Positions 43,182 to 51,362 of a stretch of 64,000 bases of DNA are shown here, piece after piece (the first letter of the stretch is position 1; each line of letters opens with the position of its first letter). The stretch covers positions 1-64,000 of the forward strand of contig NZ_LZTB01000010.1 of NCBI RefSeq assembly GCF_001665685.1. The letters run 5' to 3'. Source of the DNA: Mycobacterium sp. 852013-50091_SCH5140682 (GTDB lineage Bacteria; Actinomycetota; Actinomycetes; Mycobacteriales; Mycobacteriaceae). Below the pieces are notes generated by a model. The model searched no databases and was not told the origin of the DNA. It saw only the letters and a list, made by a program, of their open reading frames with translations. The position numbers were made by a program, and so were the translations under genes.

Positions 43182-43544
43182 ATGAACATCGCACTGTGGA
43201 CCGCGCAACTCGTCCTGGCCGCGACATTCGCGTTGTCCGGCACGGCCAAACTCGCCATGAGTCGCCAACGGTTGCTGGACACCGGCCAGACCGGGATAGC
43301 CATGTTCCCCATGCCGGTGGTCCGGTTCACCGCGGCCATGGAGTTGCTCGCGGTGATCGGGCTGGTGGCACCGGGGCTCACGCGAATCGGCCTGATATTC
43401 ACGCCGCTTGCGGCCGCCGGGCTGTGCGTGGTGATGGTCGGCGCTGCGTGGGCACACAGCCGACTGCACGAGCCCCGCAGCGTCCTGGCCAACGCCGTGC
43501 TGTTCGGGCTGGCCGCATTCGTGTTCGTCGGGCGGTTGCTCTAG
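43182..43544 (+). CDS. DoxX-family membrane protein
   Basis: The product has 120 residues with four hydrophobic helices (LVLAATFALSGTAKLAM, MELLAVIGLVAPGL, LAAAGLCVVMVGAAW, VLFGLAAFVFVGRLL), the DoxX/DoxD-like layout. The gene has a GAAAGGG ribosome site and sits behind a perfect ECF41-type promoter. It is therefore the most likely direct target of the divergent sigma factor. DoxX proteins in mycobacteria have been linked to thiol and redox stress, but the molecular role of this one is unknown. Confidence 0.82.
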   Translation: MNIALWTAQLVLAATFALSGTAKLAMSRQRLLDTGQTGIAMFPMPVVRFTAAMELLAVIGLVAPGLTRIGLIFTPLAAAGLCVVMVGAAWAHSRLHEPRSVLANAVLFGLAAFVFVGRLL

Positions 43545-44149
43545 TGAGTGATTCGGTAGCGCACGTGCGTCGCCAACGGCGAATGCTCGGTCTCGACGAG
43601 CGTCAGCTCATTGACCGTGGTGTCGTCGAAGATCCGTTCGCCGCGTCCGAGCAGTACAGGGATGATGTCGAGCGTCAGCTCATCGAGCTCGCCGGCTGCG
43701 AGGGCCTGGCGGACCGCAGAGGCGCCGCCGGCGATGTCGACGTCACCGTCGCCGGCAGCGCGAGCCTGCGCCAGCGCGTCGCCGATGCCGCCGGTGACGA
43801 AATGAAAGGTGGTACCACCCTCCATCTCGATGGGCTCGTGCTCGTAATGCGTCAACACGAAAACCGGTGCGTGATAGGGCGGTTCGTCACCCCACCAGCC
43901 CCGCCATTGCTCACCGTCGGTGGCCCACTCGCCGCGGATCGGCCCGAACATGTTGCGCCCCATCACATATGCCCCGCGGGGGCGCAGCAGCTGGGCGGTC
44001 CAGCGGGCGTCGACGTCATGCTGGGGCTGATCGAGGTGCCAATGATGCAGCCGCAGCCCGCCCCGGCCGATAGGGTCGTCGCGCGACTGGTCGGGGCCTG
44101 CGACGAAGCCGTCCAGTGAGATCGACATGTGTGCAGTGGTGAAAGTCAT
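43541..44149 (-). CDS. Dihydrofolate reductase-like (RibD C-terminal) protein
   Basis: The product has 202 residues of the RibD C-terminal/DHFR superfamily: HMSISLDGFVAGPDQSRDDP at the start, YVMGRNMFGPIRGEW, DIAGGASAVRQAL, and LDIIPVLLGRGERIFD. These stand-alone domains are often annotated as dihydrofolate reductase family proteins of unknown substrate. Its 3' end overlaps that of convergent doxX by 4 bp. Confidence 0.83.
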   Translation of the reverse strand: MTFTTAHMSISLDGFVAGPDQSRDDPIGRGGLRLHHWHLDQPQHDVDARWTAQLLRPRGAYVMGRNMFGPIRGEWATDGEQWRGWWGDEPPYHAPVFVLTHYEHEPIEMEGGTTFHFVTGGIGDALAQARAAGDGDVDIAGGASAVRQALAAGELDELTLDIIPVLLGRGERIFDDTTVNELTLVETEHSPLATHVRYRITH

Positions 44150-44189
44150 GTACTAGTAGACCGCCGGCGCGCGAGAAATTCATCTGCGG

Positions 44190-44594
44190 CTAGTACGACT
44201 GGCCGTTGGCATACCGCTCACGACGGTAGTGGCGCCCTTTGCCACGGTTGCGACTCTTGTACGTCGGCAGTTGGGAGTCACAGTTCGGGCAGATCAGGCG
44301 CAGGTTGTCCCGGCGGTTGTTGGTCGCGTCGCCATCCATGTGGTCCAGCACCAAGACCAGCGGGAGGTCCTGCCACGTGGTGGCTCTACGGCAGATTGCG
44401 CAGCAGCCGTCCTGAGTCTCGGCGAGATACTGCCGGATGTAGTGATCCGGGTACGTGCCGACGAACGCTTCGCCGGTCTCGAGCCATCGTTTCCTACGCG
44501 CGGCGCTGCGGGCCGAAGCCTGACATACATTGCTGCAATAGATCTTCTGGCTGCGCTTCGTCAGCGGAGCACCGCAAGCGAGACACGACCTCAT
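44190..44594 (-). CDS. HNH endonuclease with N-terminal zinc ribbon
   Basis: The product has 134 residues. A treble-clef-like N-terminus (CLACG ... YCSNVCQ) precedes a basic stretch and an HNH domain: CCAICRRA, LDHMDGDATNNRRDNLRLICPNCDSQ. This form is common in mycobacteriophages and mobile elements. It lies 45 bp from the 3' end of a tRNA-Thr gene, a favoured integration spot. No integrase or other phage gene is visible, so it may be a leftover or a free-standing homing-type nuclease. Confidence 0.8.
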   Translation of the reverse strand: MRSCLACGAPLTKRSQKIYCSNVCQASARSAARRKRWLETGEAFVGTYPDHYIRQYLAETQDGCCAICRRATTWQDLPLVLVLDHMDGDATNNRRDNLRLICPNCDSQLPTYKSRNRGKGRHYRRERYANGQSY

Positions 44595-44639
44595 GAGCGG
44601 ACACTACGACCAGCCACCGACATCAGAACGTGCCGCGAA

Positions 44640-44714
44640 TGGAGCCTCCTATCGGGATTGAACCGATGACATTCCGCTTACAAGGCGAACGCTCTACCAC
44701 TGAGCTAAGGAGGC
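44640..44714 (-). tRNA. tRNA-Thr(TGT)
   Basis: The minus strand gives a complete cloverleaf: acceptor stem GCCTCCT/AGGAGGC, D arm GCTC-AGTGGTA-GAGC, anticodon arm TTCGC-CTTGTAA-GCGGA with anticodon TGT, and T arm ATCGG-TTCAATC-CCGAT. The CCA end is encoded (44640-44642). It reads ACA threonine codons. Confidence 0.95.
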
Positions 44715-44741
44715 GGGTGGACCGCGCTACATCCTAACGGG

Positions 44742-45764
44742 TCACATGTCTTGGTCGATGACCCGCTGGGACGCGACGACGCGGGCTGCGGTGCGGCGCC
44801 GTTGCCGGGAGAGCGGAATCCGGTCGGCGATGTTGCTCAGCGGGTTGACCACAGCGGTCAGCGACAGGACCGCGTCGTGCAGGGTGTCGACCATCGGTGC
44901 CAGTGCTTCCAGGCCAGGCACCAAGCGGTTGAGGGTGTCGGAGAGGTCGACGAGCTTCGCTAGCGGCCCATCCGGATCGGCCAGGGTCTCCAGCAGACCG
45001 TCGTCGGCGAGCAGTTTGTCGACGACACCGTCCTCCCGCAGCAGGCGTTCGATCAGACCGTCGTCGGCGAGTAGCTGATCGGCCAGGCCGCCGGGGGAGA
45101 CGACGCGCGAGAGTGCGCCGTTCTCGGTGGTCAGCCGGTCCATCAGGCCACCTTCGGAGGTGACTTGATCTACCAGGCCGCCTTCTTGCAGTGCACGGTT
45201 GACGGGTCCGTTCTCGGCGAGCAGTTTGTCGGCAACACCGTCGTCGCGCAGGATCCTTTCGACGATGCCGTCCTTGGCGAGCAGTCGGTCGGCCAGACCG
45301 CCCGGGGCCAGCACTCGCGACACCACGCCGTCCTCGGCCGTCAACCGGTCCGCGAGCCCGCCCTCGGCGGTAATCTGATCGACCAGTCCACCTTCGGCCA
45401 GCGCGCGCGACACCGGTCCGGTGTCGGAGTTGAGCCGATCCAGCAGGCCGCCGGGTTTGGTCAGCTGGTCGACCAGGCCGCCCGGCTGCAGGAGCTGATT
45501 GAGCGGGCCCTCCGGTGCGAGGGCCCGACCGATCGGGGCATCGTCGTCCATCAGGTGGGCCAGCCGGTTTGCCCGATCCACCGCGTCGTCGAGCCCGAGC
45601 AACCCGGCCACCGACGGCTTGCCCTGGATGGGGTTGGCGTCATTGAGGGACCGTTGCACGACGTTGAGGGTGCCCCCGGCGATACCGAGGCCGAGGTCAG
45701 CGACGGCCAGACCGACCTTGACCGGGGCGGTGGCAACCTGGACCAGGGTTTTGCCGAGGTTCAT
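44742..45764 (-). CDS. Decapeptide-repeat protein (Rv0756c position)
   Basis: The product has 340 residues. After an N-terminal region of about 76 residues with amphipathic and hydrophobic stretches, residues 77-276 consist of twenty tandem 10-residue units of the form L-V-D-R-L-L-x-E-G-G (examples: LVDQITAEGG, LADRLTAEDG, VADKLLAENG). A C-terminal helical region and a basic stretch (SRQRRRTAARV) end the protein. It lies upstream of phoP on the opposite strand, where M. tuberculosis has Rv0756c of unknown function. No signal peptide or enzyme motif is visible. A regular helical solenoid or a coiled-coil scaffold is likely; function is unknown. Confidence 0.8.
   Translation of the reverse strand: MNLGKTLVQVATAPVKVGLAVADLGLGIAGGTLNVVQRSLNDANPIQGKPSVAGLLGLDDAVDRANRLAHLMDDDAPIGRALAPEGPLNQLLQPGGLVDQLTKPGGLLDRLNSDTGPVSRALAEGGLVDQITAEGGLADRLTAEDGVVSRVLAPGGLADRLLAKDGIVERILRDDGVADKLLAENGPVNRALQEGGLVDQVTSEGGLMDRLTTENGALSRVVSPGGLADQLLADDGLIERLLREDGVVDKLLADDGLLETLADPDGPLAKLVDLSDTLNRLVPGLEALAPMVDTLHDAVLSLTAVVNPLSNIADRIPLSRQRRRTAARVVASQRVIDQDM
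44997..45416 (-). repeat. Tandem 210-bp duplication inside the decapeptide-repeat gene
   Basis: Residues 117-186 (45416-45207) and 187-256 (45206-44997) are two consecutive blocks of seven decapeptides with the same unit order. They are identical at 50 of 70 residues. The array therefore grew by duplication of a seven-unit block on top of the 30-bp basic repeat. Confidence 0.85.
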
Positions 45765-45841
45765 GACGCCAGTCTAGGGGCGTGTGGCCGGCGTCACCCG
45801 AGGGGTTCTCTCGGGACCTTGAAGCAAAACTTCCAGGAAGC

Positions 45842-45848
45842 TCACAGC
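45842..45848 (+). promoter_or_regulatory. Possible PhoP half-box upstream of phoP
   Basis: TCACAGC matches the half-site of the PhoP direct repeat (TCACAGC-N4-TCACAGC). The second half (GCGCAGG) is poorly conserved. It lies 20 bp before the phoP start and may be part of an autoregulatory site. Confidence 0.3.
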
Positions 45849-45867
45849 TAGCGCGCAGGATTAAGTT

Positions 45868-46611
45868 ATGCGGCAGCGGCAACATGGCAGGATGGCCATG
45901 CCAGCAGTACCCGAGAACGTCCCTGAAGCGCGGATCCTTGTCGTCGACGACGAGGCCAATATCGTCGAGTTGCTGTCCGTCAGCCTCAAATTCCAGGGCT
46001 TCGAGGTGCACACCGCGTCCAACGGCGCGGCTGCCCTCGACAAGGCCAGGGAAGTTCGTCCTGACGCGGTGATCCTGGACGTGATGATGCCCGGCATGGA
46101 TGGCTTCGGCCTGTTGCGTCGGCTACGCGCCGACGGCATCGACGCGCCTGCGCTGTTCCTGACCGCGCGCGACAGCCTGCAGGACAAGATCGCCGGGCTC
46201 ACCCTCGGCGGCGACGATTACGTCACCAAGCCGTTCAGCCTCGAAGAGGTGGTGGCCCGGCTGCGGGTGATCCTGCGCCGGTCCGGCCGCGGCGTCGAAG
46301 AAACCCGCGTTGCCCGGTTGTCGTTCGCCGATATCGAACTCGACGAGGACACCCACGAGGTATGGAAGGCCGGCGAGCCGGTCTCGCTGTCGCCGACCGA
46401 GTTCACGCTGCTGCGCTACTTCATCATCAACGCGGGCACCGTGTTGTCGAAGCCGAAGATTCTCGACCACGTGTGGCGCTACGACTTCGGCGGCGACGTC
46501 AACGTCGTCGAGTCCTACGTCTCCTACCTGCGCCGCAAGATCGACACAGGCGACAAGCGACTGCTGCACACGCTGCGCGGCGTCGGCTATGTGCTGCGCG
46601 AGCCACGCTGA
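45868..46611 (+). CDS. phoP: Response regulator PhoP
   Basis: The product is an OmpR/PhoB-family regulator of 247 residues. The receiver domain contains the acidic pair DDE (residues 27-29), the phosphoacceptor Asp71 in VILDVMMPGMDG and Lys in VTKPF; the winged-helix output domain follows (VSLSPTEFTLLRYF). It is almost identical to M. tuberculosis PhoP (Rv0757). With the ATG at 45868 the phosphoacceptor is residue 71 as in that protein, which supports this start; ATGs at 45892 and 45898 are alternatives. It is followed 55 bp later by phoR. PhoP controls lipid, pH and ESX-1-related genes in M. tuberculosis. Confidence 0.96.
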   Translation: MRQRQHGRMAMPAVPENVPEARILVVDDEANIVELLSVSLKFQGFEVHTASNGAAALDKAREVRPDAVILDVMMPGMDGFGLLRRLRADGIDAPALFLTARDSLQDKIAGLTLGGDDYVTKPFSLEEVVARLRVILRRSGRGVEETRVARLSFADIELDEDTHEVWKAGEPVSLSPTEFTLLRYFIINAGTVLSKPKILDHVWRYDFGGDVNVVESYVSYLRRKIDTGDKRLLHTLRGVGYVLREPR

Positions 46612-46666
46612 GGACTCTCCGCGGCGAGCCGCGCAGATGGCAATTGTCCGGCGGCATACTTCTTGA

Positions 46667-48112
46667 GTGGTGTTAGACCGAGTTAACCGCGCGCGCGGGC
46701 AAGGCGTGCCGCTGCGGGTGGGGTTGGTTGCCGCTGCCCTGGTTCTGGTGGCGTGCGGCCTGCTCGCGTCGGGCGTCGCCGTCACCTCGATCATGCGGCA
46801 CACCGAGGTCGACCGGATCGATCAGACGTTGCTCGACGCATCGCGCAGCTGGGCGCTGGAACCGCGGCGCATGCCGTCCACGCCGATGGAAGGTCCGAAC
46901 CCGGCCCGGCCGCCGTCGAACTTCTACGTGCGCGGCGTCGACGAGGATGGGCGCACCTGGATCGCGATCAACGACCGGGAAGCCGAACCGGACCTACCCG
47001 ACAACAACGACGTCGGGCCGATCCCGGTGACCGTCGGGTCGATCGGGGATTCCAACATCCAATGGCGGGCGATGACGGTGCGGTCATCGGACGGCTCGCT
47101 CACCACGGTCGCGATCGATCTGTCTGACGTGCAGTCGTCGGTGCGGGCGTTGATCTGGTCGCAGATCGGGATCGGCGCGGCTGTGCTGCTGGTGCTCGGT
47201 ATCGCCGGCTATGCGGTGGTCCACCGGAGCCTGCGTCCCCTGGTGGAGGTCGAACAGACAGCTGCCGCGATCGCTGCCGGGCAGCTCGATCGTCGTGTCC
47301 CCGAACGGGATCCGCGCACCGAAGTCGGGCGGTTGTCGTTGGCGCTCAACGGGATGCTCGCACAGATCCAGCGGGCGGTGGCAGCGTCGGAGGCCTCGGC
47401 CGAGCAGGCGCGCAGCTCTGAGGAGCGCATGCGACGGTTCATCACCGATGCCAGCCACGAGTTGCGCACGCCGTTGACCACCATCCGCGGTTTCGCCGAG
47501 CTGTACCGGCAGGGCGCGGCCCGCGACACCGAAATGTTGATGGGCCGCATCGAGAGCGAGTCGCGGCGCATGGGCCTGCTCGTCGAGGATCTGTTGCTGC
47601 TGGCGCGCCTCGATGCACAACGACCGCTGGAACGCCGACGGGTCGACCTGCTGACGCTGGCCACCGACGCTGTGCACGACGCGCAGTCCATCGCACCTGA
47701 GCGCAAGGTGTCCATGGAGGTGTTCGACGGGCCGGGAACACCCGAAGTGCTCGGGGACGACGCCCGATTGCGGCAAGTGCTGGGGAACCTGGTGGCCAAC
47801 GCGCTGCAGCACACGCCGGAGACCGCGGGCATCACGGTGCGGGTGGGCACCGACGGGGACAACGCGGTGCTCGAGGTGTGCGACGAAGGCCCTGGCATGA
47901 GCCAGGAAGATGCCCGACGGGTCTTCGAGCGGTTCTACCGTGCCGACACCTCACGCACCCGGGCCAGCGGTGGTACCGGGCTGGGCCTGTCGATCGTCGA
48001 TTCGTTGGTCTATGCCCATGGCGGGACGGTGCGCGTCGCCACCGCCCCGGGCCAGGGCTGCCGGTTTACCGTCAGCCTGCCGCGGATTGCAGATCTGCCA
48101 GCGCGGCTGTGA
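46667..48112 (+). CDS. phoR: Sensor histidine kinase PhoR
   Basis: The product has 481 residues. Two membrane helices (about 17-40 and 163-186) flank an extracytoplasmic sensor loop. A HAMP domain follows, then the dimerisation domain with phospho-accepting His264 in SHELRTPL, and the ATP-binding domain with N, G1, F and G2 boxes ([36 protein letters not shown]). It phosphorylates PhoP. The start is GTG. Its 3' end overlaps the convergent HIT gene by 41 bp. Confidence 0.95.
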   Translation: MVLDRVNRARGQGVPLRVGLVAAALVLVACGLLASGVAVTSIMRHTEVDRIDQTLLDASRSWALEPRRMPSTPMEGPNPARPPSNFYVRGVDEDGRTWIAINDREAEPDLPDNNDVGPIPVTVGSIGDSNIQWRAMTVRSSDGSLTTVAIDLSDVQSSVRALIWSQIGIGAAVLLVLGIAGYAVVHRSLRPLVEVEQTAAAIAAGQLDRRVPERDPRTEVGRLSLALNGMLAQIQRAVAASEASAEQARSSEERMRRFITDASHELRTPLTTIRGFAELYRQGAARDTEMLMGRIESESRRMGLLVEDLLLLARLDAQRPLERRRVDLLTLATDAVHDAQSIAPERKVSMEVFDGPGTPEVLGDDARLRQVLGNLVANALQHTPETAGITVRVGTDGDNAVLEVCDEGPGMSQEDARRVFERFYRADTSRTRASGGTGLGLSIVDSLVYAHGGTVRVATAPGQGCRFTVSLPRIADLPARL

Positions 48113-48488
48113 TCTTCGACTGGGCCTCGTCGAGGGATTCCGGCGACGGGTTGTTGTCGACGTGGGCGAACCCGAAGTCGGACAGGTTGTAGGCCGGGAA
48201 GACGTGCACGTGCAGGTGGGGAACCTCAAGCCCGGCGATGATCACCCCGGCGCGCTCCGCACCGAAGGCCTTGCACACGGCCTTGCCGATCAGCTGCGAC
48301 ACCTCCATCACGCGCGCGAAAACGGCGGGCTCGACATCCTGCCAGTTGTCGATCTCGGCGCGGGGCACCACAAGCGTGTGGCCCTGGGTCATCGGGGCGA
48401 TGGTCAGGAACGCGACGATCTCGTCGTCCTGATAGACGAATCGGCCCGGTAGTTCGCCGTTGATGATCTTGGTGAAGACGGTCGCCAT
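48072..48488 (-). CDS. HIT-family nucleotide-binding hydrolase (Rv0759c-like)
   Basis: The product has 138 residues with the histidine triad HLHVHVF, and the N-terminal [22 protein letters not shown] typical of HINT-type phosphoramidases. Family members hydrolyse AMP-lysine or similar nucleoside adducts. It matches the position of Rv0759c next to phoR. It converges on phoR. Confidence 0.9.
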   Translation of the reverse strand: MATVFTKIINGELPGRFVYQDDEIVAFLTIAPMTQGHTLVVPRAEIDNWQDVEPAVFARVMEVSQLIGKAVCKAFGAERAGVIIAGLEVPHLHVHVFPAYNLSDFGFAHVDNNPSPESLDEAQSKITAALADLQSAAG

Positions 48489-48521
48489 GCCCCGAGCATA
48501 GTGAGCGCTGTCTCGACCGAC

Positions 48522-48902
48522 TCAGCCGATCAACTCGGCCAGTTCCCCGACAGTCCACGGCGGTGCGGCATGGTGGTCCCGGTAGGCGATGAAACCGGGT
48601 GTGGGACGGGCGAATTCACCGACGAAACCGCCTGCTGCGATGAAGATCGGGCCGGTCACGTCCCGCGCGGCGTCGCGGACCAGGAAGCCATATGTCGGCG
48701 CCACGTAGTCCGATGGCGCGGCGTCGAGGGCACCCTGCATGCTCACGTCGTCGAGCAGGCCGCGGCGGTTGAGTTCGGCGATGTGCTGCTCGTAGTCGGA
48801 GCCGGTGGACAGCCGCGTGCGCGCTCCGGGGCATACCACGTTGGCGCGCACCCCGTGCTCCTTGAGTTCGGCCGCGCGGCCGGCCAGTGCTCCGGTGGTC
48901 AG
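48522..48902 (-). pseudogene. Truncated short-chain dehydrogenase (C-terminal remnant)
   Basis: An open frame encodes only the last third of an SDR. It reads LTTGALAGRAAELKEHGVRA, then NVVCPGARTRL, the segment that normally follows the catalytic YxxxK, and ends with a GFIAYRDHHAAPPW tail. The Rossmann motif, NNAG and catalytic Ser-Tyr-Lys are missing. The remaining frame begins right at the stop of the SnoaL-like gene, so about two thirds of the gene was deleted. A GTG at 48851 could start a 109-residue product, but it would have no active site. The closest relative in this window is the Hsd4A-type SDR, judged by its C-terminal layout. Confidence 0.72.
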
Positions 48903-49327
48903 CTCTCGCCGTCCTGGGCGAACGTCATCGCATCCATGTTCCAGTAGCCCCGCAGATTGGTGATCAAGCCGGCGTCATCGACCTTGTAGGTGAACACCCC
49001 GCGCACCGTCGCGGTGAAGCCGTTGGGAAACCTGGTGTGCAGCACCAAGATGTAGGCGATCTCGGTCGGCGAGCTCGACGGGAAGGTCTCCTCGCAGGTG
49101 ACGGTCAACGTGTTCGGAGCGATGTTGGCGTCGTAGAAGGCCGCAACGGCTTCCTTGCCACGAACCCCTGAGCCGTCGGGGTTGGTGATGGCCTCGCCGA
49201 TCGGGTCCTCGACCACGACGTCGTCGGCCATCAAGGCCAGCCAGCCGTCCCTGTCGCCGGACTGCACGCAGCGCCAGGAGGCCTGCGATGCGATCTGGAC
49301 GGGCGAAAGCTCTTGGGTCTGGGTCAT
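48899..49327 (-). CDS. SnoaL/ketosteroid isomerase-like protein (Rv0760c type)
   Basis: The product has 142 residues with an NTF2-like cone fold (SQASWRCVQSGDRDGWLALM, then ADDVVVEDPIGEAI). It resembles Rv0760c, a steroid-binding protein related to delta-5-3-ketosteroid isomerase. It may bind or isomerise steroids; sequence does not settle this. It follows adhB by 60 bp on the same strand, and its stop marks the edge of the SDR remnant. Confidence 0.85.
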   Translation of the reverse strand: MTQTQELSPVQIASQASWRCVQSGDRDGWLALMADDVVVEDPIGEAITNPDGSGVRGKEAVAAFYDANIAPNTLTVTCEETFPSSSPTEIAYILVLHTRFPNGFTATVRGVFTYKVDDAGLITNLRGYWNMDAMTFAQDGES

Positions 49328-49387
49328 ATTCGTCTCCTACCCGGTGAGCGGCGGCGCGCATCGCAGCCACTCACCGGATCACGGTTG

Positions 49388-50515
49388 TCAGCGGTCGGCG
49401 TCGGTGTAGCGGATGATGCCGCGGATGTTGCGGCCCTCGAGCATGTCCTTATAGCCGTCGTTGATCTGCTCCAGCTTGTACTGGCGCGTCACCATGTCGT
49501 CGAGGTTGAGCTTGCCGGCCTTGTACATCGACAGCAGTTGCGGTATGTCGTAGTGCGGGTTTCCTCCGCCGAAGATGGTGCCCTGCAGGTTCTTCTGCAT
49601 GAGCGTCAGCATGGCCAGGTTCAACGTGACGTTGGTGTCGAGCAGGCTGCCGATCGCTGTCACCACGCAGGTGCCGCCCTTGCTGGTGAGGTTGAGGTAG
49701 TTGTCGATGTCCTCACCCTTGAGTTCACCCACCGTGACGATCGTCTTCTTGGCCATCAGGCCCCACGTCACCTCGGCGACGCCCGCCATGGCAGCGAAGA
49801 TGTCCGGGTAGACGTGGGTGGCGCCGAATTTGAGCGCCTGATCACGCTTCCACTCGACCGGGTCGACCACGAAGACGTGCCGAGCGCCGGCATTGACCGC
49901 GCCCTGCAGGGCCGCCATCCCGACGCCGCCGACGCCGATGATGGCCACGTCCTCGCCGGGGCGGATGTCACCGGCGCGCACCGCTGAGCCGTAGCCGGTG
50001 GTGACGCCGCAGCCGACCAGGCAGGCCACCTCGAACGGAATGGACTTGTCGATCTTCACCACCGAGCTCTTGTGCACCACCATGTACGGGCTGAACGTGC
50101 CGAGCAGGGTCATCGGGAAGACGTTCTGGCCCTTGGCCTGAATGCGGAACGTGCCGTCGGACACTGCTTGGCCGCCGAGCAGCCCGGCGCCCAGATCGCA
50201 CAGGTTGCGCAGCCCGGCCTGACACGACGGGCACTGGCCACAGGACGGGATGAACGACAGCACCACGTGGTCGCCGGGCTCGATGCCTTCGACGCCGGGC
50301 CCGACCTCCGTGACGATGCCTGCACCCTCGTGGCCGCCCAGGACGGGGAATCCGGCCATCGGAATGCCGCCGGTCACCAGGTGGTGGTCGGAGTGGCACA
50401 TGCCCGACGCTTCCATCTGGATCTTGACCTCATCCTTGACGGGATCACCGATCTCGATCTCCTCGATCGACCACGGCTGGTTGAACTCCCAGATGAGAGC
50501 ACCCTTTGTCTTCAT
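49388..50515 (-). CDS. adhB: Zinc-dependent alcohol dehydrogenase AdhB
   Basis: The product has 375 residues of the class III-type/NDMA-dependent alcohol dehydrogenase family. Catalytic zinc ligands lie in GMCHSDHHL and GGHEGAG, structural zinc ligands in CGQCPSCQAGLRNLC, and the NAD-binding motif is GVGGVGMAALQGA. It matches Rv0761c. ATG 50515 is preferred; a GTG one codon earlier is possible. A strong hairpin upstream (50574-50595) separates it from the preceding gene, so it probably has its own promoter as well. Confidence 0.9.
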   Translation of the reverse strand: MKTKGALIWEFNQPWSIEEIEIGDPVKDEVKIQMEASGMCHSDHHLVTGGIPMAGFPVLGGHEGAGIVTEVGPGVEGIEPGDHVVLSFIPSCGQCPSCQAGLRNLCDLGAGLLGGQAVSDGTFRIQAKGQNVFPMTLLGTFSPYMVVHKSSVVKIDKSIPFEVACLVGCGVTTGYGSAVRAGDIRPGEDVAIIGVGGVGMAALQGAVNAGARHVFVVDPVEWKRDQALKFGATHVYPDIFAAMAGVAEVTWGLMAKKTIVTVGELKGEDIDNYLNLTSKGGTCVVTAIGSLLDTNVTLNLAMLTLMQKNLQGTIFGGGNPHYDIPQLLSMYKAGKLNLDDMVTRQYKLEQINDGYKDMLEGRNIRGIIRYTDADR

Positions 50516-50573
50516 CACGTCCTACTTTCGTTGGAGGCTTCCCGCGCCAGACTAAGTTATCTAGGTCACATAA

Positions 50574-50595
50574 GGAAGGTCGCATTTGACCTTCC
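50574..50595 (-). terminator. Hairpin after the Rv0762c-like gene
   Basis: GGAAGGTC-GCATTT-GACCTTCC is a perfect 8-bp stem with a 6-base loop, placed 4 bp after the stop of the gene at 50599. On the minus strand it is followed by TTAT, a weak U-tract. Confidence 0.6.
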
Positions 50596-50598
50596 GGC

Positions 50599-51147
50599 TC
50601 ACCAGATCGGAACCGGCGCTTCTCCGAGCGGGTAGTAGCCGGGCAACTGCTCGCCGGCCAGACTCCGTTCGATGCGCTTCTGCATGCCCGCGCTGAGGTC
50701 GCCGGAGGAGATGAGCTTCATGAACATCGACGAGACATGGCCGAAATCGAAGAAATCGCGTTGCCATTCGATCAGCAGGTCACCGTCCTGCTCGGTGAGC
50801 CGGAACCAGCTCCCGCCGATACCGTAGATCTCGTCGGTGGTGCCGTCGGACTTGTTGACGATCTGCTTCCAGAAGCCGACGATCTCGCCCTGCCTGTCGT
50901 CGACCAGAACCTTCTGGTATTCGTAGACCCAGTTCTCCAGGCCCTCCATCTCCAAACCCAGTGCCACGTCGCGTATTTCGTCGCGTCCGACGCACATGAC
51001 GTCTTCCTTCGGACCGATGTTCCATCCGTAGGTGGCGTCGGCGGTGTAGAAGTCGGCCAGCGGCTTCCAATCACCGGCCTTCTCGGCGTCCTTGTTGGCT
51101 TGCAGCCAGCGCTCGACCCAGTGATCCAATGCTTCGCGTGACGGCAT
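50599..51147 (-). CDS. SnoaL-like NTF2-fold protein (Rv0762c-like)
   Basis: The product has 182 residues. The sequence (EALDHWVERWLQANKDAEKA, then WKPLADFYTADATYGWNI) has the helix-then-sheet layout of NTF2/SnoaL proteins. It occupies the Rv0762c position in the cyp51 operon. ATG 51147 lies 3 bp after the ferredoxin stop. No catalytic motif is recognised. Its constant linkage with cyp51 suggests a role near steroid or lipid oxidation. Confidence 0.8.
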   Translation of the reverse strand: MPSREALDHWVERWLQANKDAEKAGDWKPLADFYTADATYGWNIGPKEDVMCVGRDEIRDVALGLEMEGLENWVYEYQKVLVDDRQGEIVGFWKQIVNKSDGTTDEIYGIGGSWFRLTEQDGDLLIEWQRDFFDFGHVSSMFMKLISSGDLSAGMQKRIERSLAGEQLPGYYPLGEAPVPIW

Positions 51148-51149
51148 CG

Positions 51150-51362
<213 letters not shown>

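Noticed and set aside
44997..45416. Regular 30-bp periodicity suggesting a CRISPR-like array
   Set aside because: There is no spacer/repeat structure; the period is the coding repeat of a decapeptide protein with variable third bases.
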